Positions 27,504-39,004 of a stretch of 64,000 bases of DNA are shown here, one piece after another. Source of the DNA: Auricularia sp. M13 (lineage: Eukaryota > Basidiomycota > Agaricomycetes > Auriculariales > Auriculariaceae). Where the stretch lies: contig CM073195.1 of assembly GCA_037042915.1 (NCBI GenBank), forward strand, positions 744,001-808,000, read 5' to 3'. The notes under the pieces are model-generated. The model did no database searches. It had not been told where the DNA came from and saw only the letters and a list, made by a program, of their open reading frames with translations. Both the position numbers and the translations under genes were made by a program. The number at the start of each line of letters is the position of its first letter. Position 1 is the stretch's first letter.

Positions 27504-28202
27504 TAGGTGGAATGGCTATTACGACATTGTAGTTCAAAGAAGCCCGACCTCACGGGCTGTTCCTGCTACTTATTACCGGGTGAAAGGCCGTGTTTCTCAA
27601 ACTTTACGGTCCTATCGTACATAACACCAACGTAGATAGACATGGAGATCTGTTTGCGCAGCCAGAAAAAGGCGATTACGCAGATCAGCCAATGGCTTCC
27701 TTCCAGTATTGTGTAATATAGTCTGGGAACTTTCAGCTGCGTACGAGGTGTTCCACGGCCTCGTCACAGCCTACTAGGGCACGCGAGCTCTGTCACAACC
27801 CATCACTTTCCAGTTCTCCGCAGATCTTCGCATTCCTCTGGGCATTGAAGTCATGAATCGGCTCGTAATCACTGATTGGCCTTGCTTGCTTGGTACCTGA
27901 TTTCTTTTGCCCGCAGCGCCCACGGGCTTCACGGCAACCGGTAGAGCCGTGAGAGCTTCCACGCAGGAGCTTTCGGGCCCGTATCCCGCGAGAACTGACA
28001 GCTGACCGCGCTCAAACCGCAAACTTCAGCGCTCCCAGACTCTGAGAATCAGCACAGGACGAGGCCGCTGCGCTTTAAATGCAGCGTCCAAGGGACCAGC
28101 AAACCAACACCACCTCACCACCCAATCTCCGAGACAGTCTCATAGGTACGGTCGATTGCTCGCAGAGTCGGACGTCCTCCCTGAGCTTATCATCCTCAGA
28201 AC
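27504..28202. other. Intergenic; promoter region of the dsRNA-binding protein gene
   Basis: 699 bp without a gene I can support. A TATA-like TTTAAAT sits near 28074, about 130 bp upstream of the next start codon, and the intervening stretch is rich in CCA/ACC steps, as in strongly expressed fungal promoters. Confidence 0.45.
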
Positions 28203-28468
28203 ATGTCTGACTACGTTATGCACCTGAACAACCTCTTCCAGACCCCTCCTCGGTCTATCAACCACTTGGAATGGGCCGAGAGCCTCAAGAACAATGTGTG
28301 GACGGCTACCGTGACTGGTAAGTCGTACATGACCTTCTGCCATGGCCAGTCTGACGGTTCTCACTACTAGTTGCCGGTGTGGGCGCCTTCACTGGTACTG
28401 GTCCCAACCGCAAGGCTGCGCGTGAAGTCGCAGCACAGAGAGCATACACCCACCTCACACGCCGGTGA
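28203..28468 (+). CDS. Small stand-alone double-stranded RNA-binding domain protein
   Basis: Two exons (28203-28317 and 28371-28468) with a 53-bp intron that has perfect GTAAGT and CTACTAG signals. The predicted protein is about 70 residues and consists of nothing but one dsRBD: an N-terminal helix (SDYVMHLNNLFQ), a beta region (WTATVTVAGVGAFTGTG) and the diagnostic second helix (NRKAAREVAAQRAYTHL) with the basic N-R-K-A-A pattern that grips the RNA backbone. There is no catalytic domain. Proteins this short could compete for or cap dsRNA, for example in RNA silencing, but that is inference. Confidence 0.75.
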
Positions 28469-30842
28469 TCCTGAGACATAGAGCCGCTCGTGTTTCCGAA
28501 TTCCATTCGGGCAGTGTGCAACGCCGGCAACGTCAAGCTACATCTGTAACGTTGCTGCAATCTGATACATATCTGTCCGCTTAACAGAGTTCCGCTTGTT
28601 GATAGCTTCGGGGCTCCGCCAGCATGTTGAGGATCTGCATAAACAAACTCATTGTAGACAGGATTAAAAGGGGACGGCCGATCCGCGGAAAGATCATCAT
28701 TGAGCTTCTCGCTGATAAGGTTTTAACACCGGCTCACGGCCACCAAGCCCGGCCAGAAGCGGGTCTGCCACCTGTCGTCAAACAACGAGGACATCGGCGC
28801 CAACTGGTCCGAGAACATTCCAAGTGGCAGACGCAAGGGAGACGTATCGTTTGTACTTTTGCATGGCAATCGTGTGCGCCTGTGGCGATTGGTAATTTAC
28901 TGTAATGAGGGATTGAGGTGATGATGGCGGTTCCAACGCCCCTTGCGCTTCTCGATCCTTCAGCTTGACAACTTGCCATCTGCCATGAGGGGCATGCTAT
29001 TGGTTTCTGAAAGGTGTGAAGGTCAGGCACAGCTTTGTGAAAACGAAATGTCGCCGGTTGGGGCTGCGAGCCCTTGTCTGCGCTCCCGCTGTGTTTGAGT
29101 CTCGAGCGTCTTGTATGCTGATAGCTCTGGCAGCATCGAACGAGAAAGCAGTATTTGTCAGCACCTTCACTTTGGAGAAAACATTCGAGGTATAATCTAG
29201 TATCAGGACGACTTTGCTGGACAAACGAGCATATAGCAAAATCCCTCGATTTATTGACATCGTTCAAGCAGTCCCTAAACGTGTGAATTTCTTCCGGTAT
29301 AATATACGACGTGTAAAGTCTAGCTGGATGAGCTGTGTGCCAATCTCGGTGAGGGTTCTACCACATATGCAGTGGACATCGATCCACACCGATGCCCGCG
29401 TCGTATGACGCTCATCAGGCAACAGAGCGCTTGTCTATTCCCCGGGGCCGCGAAGTGAGCTGTGGTCTCAGTAACATAGGCAGCTTCGGAATAGCATTCT
29501 CAATTAACGTCGTAATAGAGTGCATGGCTTAGTTATGCAGACGTACCTACGCCTGATATGTAAGCCACTGTCATTTCTCAAGCTCACGGAAAATGGCCTG
29601 GCGCTGTGAATGAGGTTGAAGCGATGCACGCGGCACACTTCGACGGCAGCCGGAACCATTGCCACTGACCGCCGCGGACTGAAGCGACCAATGCCAGATC
29701 CCTGCCAACTTCTCAATAGCCGCATTCAGCGCAATGTAAGAAGAAGCCATGCATTTTGTTAGTCGGCATCGGGCAGTTGATACGTCGCACTATGAGACTT
29801 CGGTGTCGTTTGCGCCGCATGCCCATCACTCCGACTGGACGTTGACAACTCCCGAAGGAGATACCCCCACCCCTCAGCAGACCACCAGAAGATTTCAGTC
29901 CAACTCGTAGTGGTCCGGGGGTCCGCCTCTATGCCTGAATCATTGACATGCAACCGGTCGCCTCGCCCGTTGCGTACCAGTGACTGTCGTAACCGATTAT
30001 ATGGATCAACATTTTTCAAACAAGGAAGGCCGTATGAGCGCATGGCACGTTGTTTAGGACGCTGCTGCTTGTTGTCTTCTCTTTGACCACAGTCAGGGAC
30101 ACCGTGCCCGAAACCTCATCTAGACTGGTTCTTTTGAACGCTTCGACTAATTTTGAGCCTCAGGACTGGGTTGCAGGTCTCCTGAAGACCACAAGATTGT
30201 GCGTCAGGCGGTAGACTTTCACCGCGACTGTTGGATATGAAGGACTGAGGGGGGAATGCATTCCTTGCATACGACGCCCTTTGTCAAAACATACGAGACG
30301 TTTCGTATTGTAACGCTCATCCGGGTAACCACACGATGCTTCGTTAGCTATACGATACCGCAGTTTCGCCCTCAGGGGTACAACTTTATTTTTCACGAAG
30401 CGCTAGACATAATCATTTAATCAGCTGGATAACAAGGCTACACCCTCAGCGTTGCCAGTCACGTTACACTCGGCTTGCGGGCCGCGACGGACGGCTGCCA
30501 GGGTCGATGTGACGGTTGGAAATTCGACACAACGAACGCACAAAGTCAACCATAGACACAAAGATCACGTAGGGAGTCTCTAGTACGTACCTTTAGCATC
30601 GGCGGTGTCGTCTGCCTCATCGTTGTGCATTCTGACCACAGAGATACCTGCATTGTCCGCCCAGAACGCGCGGCCGTGGAGACGGTTGCAGAAGGAAACG
30701 TGCAGACCACGGGTGGACACGAGTCGCGCCTGCGCAGCCACCGTATCACATTTGCACCACGCTTCGCAAACCACGCGCATAAGCGAGGGGGTATAACAAT
30801 GCGGACCGCGGTGGCCACAGGACGGTACTCGATCCATCTGCC
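28469..30842. other. Gene-poor intergenic region
   Basis: 2.4 kb with no gene I can support. A short + stretch around 28725-28900 reads as RLTATKPGQKRVCHLSSNN in one frame and might be a relic, but it has no start, no splice context and no family match. The rest has frequent stops in all frames and no repeat I recognise. Confidence 0.4.
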
Positions 30843-31990
30843 ATGACCGCCAGCACAGGCGAACGCGCGTTCGACGAGGTCCGGAGCCTGCTGGCATCCG
30901 CGCCCCCGCTAAAACGCACCATGTTCGCGGTGGACGCGAATATCATCCGACCCTGGACTAGAAAGCCACGAGTGCCCGAGGACCCCTCTCCCAATGTCGA
31001 CACATCGGACACGGTGCTGACCCCGGACGGACTCATGTGGTCGGAAACCGCAAGCGATTTTGTCTGGACTGACGAAACTAGCCCGTGCGGCCGCAGGCTT
31101 GTCAGCAGGACCGTGGCAGAGAACATGGGCATAGCAGAACCAACACGAGACGCGGAGGGTAATGTGATCACTGCACGGCCAGAAATTCGGACATTCGCAT
31201 CGCCCAGCCGCAGCAACAGTACCATCCCGTGCAAGAGACCGAGGAGCCCAGAGCCGGTGCAGGAACCGCAGGCGGGAGGATCAGCAGTTGCTGCAGCCGC
31301 CGAGCTGGAAACCAATGAATCAGCAGGACAGGTGCGCAATGCGAATGATGGTCGACGAGATATGCTAACAGCACTGCAGGCTGACATTTTATCGCAGCCC
31401 GAAGTCGCAGATTTGGCTTATTTGCGCCATCGCATAGATCCTGACGATCTGCCCGAAGTTCTGCTGGTTCGCGCAAAATGGAGCAAGAGCAACGACCAGT
31501 ACCACTTTGTCGACGACGATGACGACGAAGACCTCGCAGACCACGGGGGAGAAGACCCTCGAGCACACACCATGATCTACATGCGAGTTCTACCTCCCCC
31601 GCGAAGCTTCGATGAAAACGATGGGAAGACAGCACCAAAATTGGGCTTTGCCTGCATGGAGGGACGCAGCCCGATCGGCGTAGGTCACAGCGGCGCAGTT
31701 TGGAGATGCACGTTCGCACCGGACGCGTCTTCCGAGGGAAGGACCTGCTTCAAGACCGTCGCCAAAGTGGAGACGTTGGAAACCGGCTGGTACGGAAGAC
31801 GGCGCGTTCAAGAATTCATGAGCAACGAGGCGAACGTTTACTATGCCATGCCGAGCTGGATGTCGGACGAGTACACCGGGTGCGCCATCGTCCCGCCATT
31901 GGAGACACCACAGCCGGTCAGTGCGATTGTCCCAAGATTCTATGGGCTCTACTCTCGCGCCGGCGGCTCTGGAGAAACGCTGGAGCGAGT

Positions 31991-31996
31991 GTTGAA
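31991..31996. repeat. Target-site duplication, left copy
   Basis: GTTGAA immediately before the left end of the 2.9-kb element; identical to 34866-34871. Confidence 0.8.
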
Positions 31997-32345
31997 TATG
32001 AGTACTATTTGGCCCCTTTATTCAAAACCGACACAACACTAAATTTTTACACACTTACTCCAATCACGCATATAACTCATAAGGGAAGTCAGAGAGGCTT
32101 CCCTCAAGTTTTGAGGCAGAAAAGTCGGTGTGGATCGGAAATTTTGCATTTTCTGTTGTCAGTCGTGCTCGCCAGAAAGTGTCGTGCCGTGGATTTCCGC
32201 GAGCTCGGCCTCTTCCGAAGGTCCGGATACTCTTTCCAGCTCCGCTCCGCGTCCCTTCTCCCGCTCTGCAGCTTCCCACGGCGACGCAGGTGGCTCGCGC
32301 AGAGGTTTAAGGGGGTCAGAAACCATTTCCTACGCTATAATATGC
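31997..32345 (+). repeat. Left terminal inverted repeat of the 2.9-kb element
   Basis: 349 bp, inverted match of 34517-34865. An open frame inside it (32064-32279, - strand) has the same translation as its mirror at 34583-34798, which is expected of a repeat and is not evidence for a gene. Confidence 0.9.
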
Positions 32346-34516
32346 ATTCTGAAACAAAAGCACCATGATTCATTGACTTTTCGTTCAACAGCCGCCAGTA
32401 GCCGCCTCTCTCCCACTCCCTGCTCCAACTGCTCCCTATGGTGCATGCTTTAGCAAAATCATTGACATAAGCAACAGCACCCAGGCCGTTTATTACTTTG
32501 ATTGCGGCTGGCAATATGTGGACTTGCAGCATATGCAGACAGGGATCCAGGCTTTCCTTTTCCTTGGAGGTAGTGTTTCGCCGCTTGCCCACAGCCTCAC
32601 TCGGGCATCGTTCCACCGGATGTCAAACAGTGGGACGTATTCTATTTACAGCCCTCACGCGCGTGCCCTCATTCAGGACCAGAGCGCTCCTCCCATTCAA
32701 TATTGCGCGTACGACGCATCTTCCCAGTGGTGATCAGGGCGCTGGGAGGGCAACATCCTTGTACCACACCCGTGACGCACCAATGTGTAGCACCGCGCAT
32801 ATCTTCTCAGGGTCTGAATCGCCTCCACTCGCGCTCGTGCTCACCTCGCGATTGGGTTCAACAAGGCCGTCGATGTCTGACGCACTTGTAGCCATCCATC
32901 GAGACTCACGCGCGTTTCTGGCGGAATTGCGCGTCTTAGTGTTTGCCATATGTCCTTCTGCACCCGCCCTGGCTGGAACCGTGGGCGATGACTGGCATCC
33001 TCGGCCGGATGATCAGAGTCGACGGCAGACATCCTTTCGTTGACACGGTGACTAAGCTCGTACACGCGCGCATCCGAAACACGGACAGGCCGATGCAGCT
33101 GAACATCATCATTCCATGTTGCTGTCAGTCTTCGCCGCCTGGTCTTCGTCGCGCCCACCTGACTTGACATTGTGGCAGCACTGCGTGCACTCATGCCAGC
33201 GCATTAAGGAGCGCTCGCTCTGGCCCCGCCGGACGCCCAAGACCCGCCGTCCCCACTGGCCAGCACGTTCACACGCAACCGAAACACCAAATATGTGAAG
33301 CCTCTCGCGTCCCAAACTCCCTCCGATGTCTTCTCACGACTGGATGCTCGCAGTGGCCGCAGTACGGTGCTGACTGAGGATCCCAACCCCGTGTGTGATT
33401 TAGCATCTTGCTAGACACTCATCCTGGAGAACCACTCAAACTGGCTTGGCATGGGCCTTAGTTAAATAAGGGCTGGCTCTCTCGCCTCCTGTACCCTAGT
33501 TTTGAGATCCCAAAGACTTGCTTGTTGTCACTCCCTGCTCAGCACCTCGGCATGTGTTCCTCCAGCGCATATGCCCTTGAGCTTGTGTCGCTGCACCCAT
33601 TCTTCAAGCCTTGCTGCAGCCACATCGACAGTGCAAGAGGGTGGGCAGCTAGCGTCCTCTCAGCACCACGACGATGCCATTGGGCAGGCCGTCCGGACAT
33701 CCAGCCATGTCCCGAACTGACACTCGCCCACACATGACTCATGTTACCCGGCTTCAACGGTGAGCCATGGCCTACCCGGTGTGTGTAGGCAGCGTGTCTG
33801 TAGTGGTGGGGGTCCCAGGGAGCTCAATCCCACGGGCTCTCACGCATGTTTATCAGGCTGGCTGAAAGACCTGAAGGCTCTCGCAGGCAACCTCTCTCAG
33901 GCAACCTCTGGTTGCATATGCGCTGTGTCTGTGATATCCAATACTCAGGTCTAGGAATCCGATGTGGCCGCCCATGTTTCTGCTGTCTGTGCTACTCAAA
34001 TTTGCGCCCACACCAAGCCGCGATATTGGCGCGTCCGACAGGCTTCGGGTCCTTGTCGTCCGTGCTACACCTCGCTTTCGGAGATATCATGCTCTGCAGA
34101 GGGCCTAATTTTAGGTTAGCAATAACACATTGATAGAAAAAGTAAATCGGTTTGACATTAGCCTCGACCACAATGTGCTGCGCTTCTCCAGTGCTCTTTA
34201 TTTCATGAATGGACAGTTTGAGGACAGTATCCCAATGCTTAGGATACTGTGTACTGGAAGACTTTCATGTAAGGTGTGGACAGAACACGCTCGAAGCCGA
34301 GTTGGAGGAGCGGGAACAGCGCCGGGGGTGATATAAATAAGGGGATACTTTGTGCAAGTGAATGCATATCCAGGTTCTGTCAATCCCGGCAATTGAAGGT
34401 TTCGGTCAGTTGGAAATACTCAAGGAAGTCAGGGCCCGGCGGAACACTGGCGGAACTTGAAGGTTCAGGAGGGGAAGGTCAGAAGTCAACATATCACGGT
34501 GTTTTAAATGTAAAAA

Positions 34517-34865
34517 GCATATCATAGCGTAGGAAATGGTTTCTGACCCCCTTAAACCTCTGCGCGAGCCACCTGCGTCGCCGTGGGAAGCTGCAGAGCG
34601 GGAGAAGGGACGCGGAGCGGAGCTGGAAAGAGTATCCGGACCTTCGGAAGAGGCCGAGCTCGCGGAAATCCACGGCACGACACTTTCTGGCGAGCACGAC
34701 TGACAACAGAAAATGCAAAATTTCCGATCCACACCGACTTTTCTGCCTCAAAACTTGAGGGAAGCCTCTCTGACTTCCCTTATGAGTTATATGCGTGATT
34801 GGAGTAAGTGTGTAAAAATTTAGTGTTGTGTAGGTTTTGAATAAAGGGGCCAAATAGTACTCATA
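34517..34865 (-). repeat. Right terminal inverted repeat of the 2.9-kb element
   Basis: 349 bp, inverted match of 31997-32345. It ends AGTACTCATA directly before the right GTTGAA duplication. Confidence 0.9.
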
Positions 34866-34871
34866 GTTGAA
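34866..34871. repeat. Target-site duplication, right copy
   Basis: GTTGAA immediately after the right end of the 2.9-kb element; identical to 31991-31996. Confidence 0.8.
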
Positions 34872-35750
34872 GCGAGGCGACCCCAAAGCAACCGAAGGCG
34901 TTGGATCGTCGACTGCGCTCGGGGACGAAAACGCAACGTTGGATAGCTCGATATCGACAGCAAAGCACACCGACGTCCAGAAAACCGACATCGACTTCCA
35001 GACAGCCGGCGACAACGGGCCTGACGCGCAACATAGTACGGTGCCTTGCATTCATGGACTTTCCGACAGCGACGCGAAAATAGGTTCGGAACCGTCGGGC
35101 AACGCGCCGGCAGGCGAGCAACAGTCGACAATGATGACATCGGAAGGCGATTGTCAACAAACGGCGGGCATCGGCGAGGACCAGCAGCAGGGCGCGCAAT
35201 CCATCGAAGACAGCAGGACAGGGCAGCAAACCAAAGAAGACTCGGGACCGACGACCAAAGCATCCCCACTCTGGAGCGTGTCCAAGCTTTCGCAACCTAT
35301 TCTGCTCATGGAGGACTGCGGAGAACCCATCGACCCGAGCGCTCTTTCGAAAGACGAGCGGTGAGTGCTGGCCGTCTGCACGCTGGGACGTAACTGAGTG
35401 TAGCCAGGGAGCAAATCTACGGGCTAATGCTGCGCTTACACCGCGCTGGGTTCATGCAAAACTCGATGTACGAGCGCAACATTCTGCAGCGGACCGAGCA
35501 GGTGGCAGGCGGCGACGGGGAGAAGGCCAGGAAAAGATTTCGGATTGTCGACTTTGGGCGCGGGGAGTTGGTCGGGCCCGACAGCCGCTTCACGACAGCC
35601 CACAACGAGAGGGACGCGCGCAGCACGCTCAGGCTGAAAATGTAGCTGGGATCAAGCTGGTATGACCATTTTCAAATTAGAATCAAGTACATCATAGAAT
35701 AGAATTGTTCATGTTTGTTATCATCCGTCTTACTCGGAGTCCCAACGCGG

Positions 35751-37745
35751 ATGTCACGCTGGCCTCCTTCATTCCTTGGCCTCCTCCTGCCTCTGCTCGC
35801 CGCCGTCGAAGCGAGCGCAGAGGTCCAATATCTGACGGCCGGCACAAGCGCCCGGACGACGCTTGGCCTCCATCTCGCACTACACCCTCGAGAGCCCTCG
35901 CCGCGCCAACAGCGGCCCATAGACGGCGCGGAGCCGTGGAGCTACGTGTCCAGTGCCAGACAGAGGACGCTGTACAGAATACCGCCCACGACCGACCCGG
36001 TCCGCCTGGTATACGCGCTGTGCCCTCAGCCACACGAGCTCGATGAGCACGACATTCTGGCGCGCGCCCTGCGCTCACTCGCAGAAGGGCCATCGCACTC
36101 AGAAGTCCTGGCAGAGCTGTATGAAGCTCGTCCAGGCGAGTCCTTGGATGATGTCGACGCACGAATACGCGACGGCGTTCGAATATACGACGACGCGTGG
36201 ATGCCGATATACCCGTCGTGGTTATCATTAAATCAGGATGGATGGGGCACATGGGAAGGCCCGCTGCCTAATGGCGCGGTGCTAGATGTGCAGGTCAAAG
36301 ATTCGTGGATCGAACACGAAGATGAGGAGGGCGAGCCCGTTACTCGCCGATGGGACGAAACGCCGGTGGACGCGCACCTCGACTTTGAAATAGAGCGTCT
36401 ATCGCTCAGAGGTCAGTAGCATATCTAACGATTGTGAAGAAATTGTCTAATGAGGTCCTGCAGCGGAACAGAAGCCGTTCAACGCGAGCGCACCGCTCGG
36501 TTTGCCGCTGGTCGGCGACACTACGTCTACACAAGCCATAATATTCTCTCCGCCATTTGCGCCTGCTCCTACCCCAGAGGAGCAAGGTTTATCGACCCGT
36601 TACCCCAATTATACACTCCCGCACATTAACCCGACACAGGATCAGCTTCGAACACCGGCGAACGAGTCGCTGCCCGATTTCACCCTGGTACTCCAGACTA
36701 CAGCCCAGAACCTCAATCGCCGTGATATGTATGCTCTGGTAAACGCAGCAAGCGACGCGCGGGGGACGTGTGTTTCTCGAAGGGCTTTTGCAAGGCGCGA
36801 GGATCAGACAGGTCCAACCTTCATGCCATTTTCCAATGCCGTCACGGCCAATTTTACCGCCGTGCTACGCGGGACCGATGGTTGGAGAGTACAATGGATC
36901 GTCGAGGGTTTGGAACCGGCACGCAACTATACGGTATACCTGACGGGCTCGGGGCAGACTGCTGGACCCGTCTATTTCGTCACGAAGAGTGGTATGTATG
37001 TCAACTGCCAACGTACCTTGATTTTTCTGAAATACGTTGCAGAGGGATTCACGTGCCAGCTCGTACACTCACTGCCGTACTGCCCTTCGGTATCGTACTC
37101 AGTACCGATAGCACCCGCGCCGGACGGCCTGACGACCTACACTGCCGACCTGCTACCATCAACCATTACGGACCCGCTGCTGAGCATATTGCGGAACTTC
37201 TCTATATCACTGGGAACGTTCCGCTGCGGACACGATTGGTGGTCGCCCATCCAGACGTGCGCGTCCTGCTTCGAAGCATATCGCAACTGGGCGTGCACGA
37301 TCTGGTTTCCGCGCTGCGGTGAGTCGACGACGGACGCTCCGGCACCGGGCATCGCGCTCCCGAGGACTCGCCCATTCGCCACGCGGCGCTGGTCAACGTC
37401 CCCGCCGGTGCGCCCCCACGGACACCCGGCGCAGTGTTGCCGCCCATCAACGCGCCATACCAGCAGCTCCTGCCGTGCATCGAGATCTGCCAGGCGGCGG
37501 ACCGCGCATGCCCGCCGTTCATTGGGTTCAAGTGCCCTGTCGTCGGCGTAAACGCCAACGCGTCGTATGGCGTGGGATATGTCGACTACGTGCGCACGGA
37601 CGGCGCGTCCTACACGCTGCCCCGGAGCGAAATTAGGCGACTGAAGAAGCTAGGCGACGAGGACCTCAAAGGCGTCGAGGCGGATGCTTATGGCAATCGC
37701 TGGTGCGCTGGCGACGTGCTGGACTTTGCGGGCTATGTGTACTGA
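35751..37745 (+). CDS. MID1: Mid1-type stretch-activated calcium channel subunit
   Basis: Regulatory subunit of the plasma-membrane Cch1-Mid1 high-affinity calcium channel. The start MSRWPPSFLGLLLPLLAA gives a clear signal peptide; upstream in-frame codons lack an ATG. The extracellular region has several N-glycosylation sequons (for example NFTAVL, NYTVYL, NFSISL). The C-terminal cysteine-rich domain has the family pattern FTCQLVHSLPYCPSVSYSVP, CGHDWWSPIQTCASCFEAYR, NWACTIWFPRC, then LPCIEICQAADRACPPFIGF and CPVV. Introns lie at about 36411-36461 and 36990-37040. Between WFPRC and PIRHAALVNVPAG (about 37340-37365) the frame moves back by one base without a good intron, probably a missing base. 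The start lies only 105 bp after the kinase-like gene's stop. Confidence 0.85.
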
Positions 37746-39004
37746 GTGGATCGCCAATTGAGTGGAGGCTTTCTCACCCGTTTTCGTACTTATGCATGCT
37801 CAGTTATTGTGCTTATTGTAATGGATTTCATTTACCTCGGAGATGATGGCTGCGATGTTTGCGCTTGCACCGGATGAACTGCAGGGATCTTCACGCCACA
37901 GCAATGACTCTGAGCACCACAGGGTCTCAGGGCCGTACAGCTGCCCACCAGCTGTGGCACCCCGGCTTCCTCCGGACGATAGGATCACAGTGCAGCAAGA
38001 TGACGGTTAACAACAAATTAAGGCCCTGCCTCGTGGTGGCTGAGTCAAGCTCAATACTGCTGCTCTTGTCAAGGCGGCGCAGCTCGCACGCTGTCGCAAT
38101 GCCAGGAGGTGAGCGTGTATGGTAACGCGCGTAACACAACTAATTATACTTACTGTACTCATCGTCGAGCCCCAATGCACGACCCGGGTGCGGCAGCGAG
38201 AAGAGGCTCGGATTGCTCATATTCCCACACTCCACGAGGCGGTCGGCATGAGTACGGGACGGCGCGAAGCAGCGTGCTGCAGATCCCATGACGAAATATT
38301 TCAATGGGAGCCGCATGCCAGGGTGAGGATGGATTGCGGAGACACGGACCGTGTTTGCAGCGTGTCTAACACCCCGGGACCCTGTTTTCGTGCCATGGGG
38401 CTTACACACGATCCAAGGCGCGTTCATCGCACGCATCCCGCATGGTTTCCACGACCTGAGAGATAGCCTGCAGGCTGTTGCTGTCGGCGGCGGCATTGAG
38501 CGATCGGGCGAGCAGCGGAGGCTCGGGCGCAGTTCCTGCCTTGCCAGTGTCTTGTACTCGTTGATAGCGCTGGACGCCTTCAGCTCGCGAGACACAGCTC
38601 GATGCGTACAAACAACCGTACAGGATCTCGGAGCACTGGCAGAGGAAGCAAGCGACAGGGCCTCCTCGACGCAGTGACCTGCCAGTGCGATGCGGCCCCG
38701 AGCTGTCGAAGCGGCCTCAGGTTGGCCTCAGGCTGGAATGAGGATGCGGCAATAGCGCCGTTGCCAATGCCTGCCAGCGGCCATGCGCGGGGTATTTCAT
38801 TGTATGGGGGAATGCGAAGCTAGCTGTGTTTTTTTCTCGAGTGGCCAGAGGCTAAACGGGAGCTATGACGGCGGCGGTGCCTGGCCAAACACGTGGCGGA
38901 CATCAGGCAGCTTTTCGCGTTTTTAAAGCCGCGCGCGTTGCGTGCATGCGCGAATTCCCACCATCCCCGCCCCCGCTCGTCGTCGCGCGCCCCCGCCAGC
39001 GCCC
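37746..39004. other. Intergenic region, no gene seen
   Basis: 1.26 kb between Mid1 and the FAD oxidase gene. Open frames here are short, overlap on both strands and show no motif. The last 150 bp before 39005 are GC-rich and likely hold the promoter and leader of the oxidase gene. Confidence 0.4.

Larger units (their letters stand above)
31997..34865. mobile_element. 2,869-bp DNA transposon with long inverted ends, apparently non-autonomous
   Basis: The termini are TATGAGTACTATTTGGCCCC and its reverse complement. They are flanked by the 6-bp duplication GTTGAA and sit inside an exon of the kinase-like gene. The two inverted arms are 349 bp each with no length difference and only about two mismatches by eye (near 32028 and 32339 in the left arm). 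The 2.17-kb interior (32346-34516) holds no open frame that I would call a transposase; the longest, about 180 codons near 32498, has no recognisable motif. I cannot place it in a superfamily. A 6-bp duplication excludes typical hAT, CACTA, Tc1 and PiggyBac elements. The near-identical arms suggest a recent insertion. Confidence 0.85.
30843..35645 (+). pseudogene. Fungal protein-kinase-like gene split by a 2.9-kb transposon
   Basis: The 5' part (30843-31996) encodes an acidic N-terminal region and the start of a kinase-like fold: a glycine-rich loop IGVGHSGAVWRC near 31670, then FKTVAKVETLE, SNEANVYYAMPSWM and AIVPRFYGLYSR. The 3' part (34866-35645) resumes with an acidic/glutamine-rich insert. 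After an intron at about 35361-35406 it has the catalytic-loop region LHRAGFMQNSMYERNIL and FRIVDFGRGE, a DFG motif. When the transposon and one copy of GTTGAA are left out, the codons read GETLERVL-KRGDPKATEG without a break. The aspartate expected in the HRD motif is not present (QNS instead), which is a feature of several fungal expansions of kinase-like proteins. The gene is probably inactive in this strain. Confidence 0.7.

Noticed and set aside
32064-34798. Two identical 71-codon frames, one on each strand
   Set aside because: They are the same stretch of the terminal inverted repeat seen twice, not paralogous genes.
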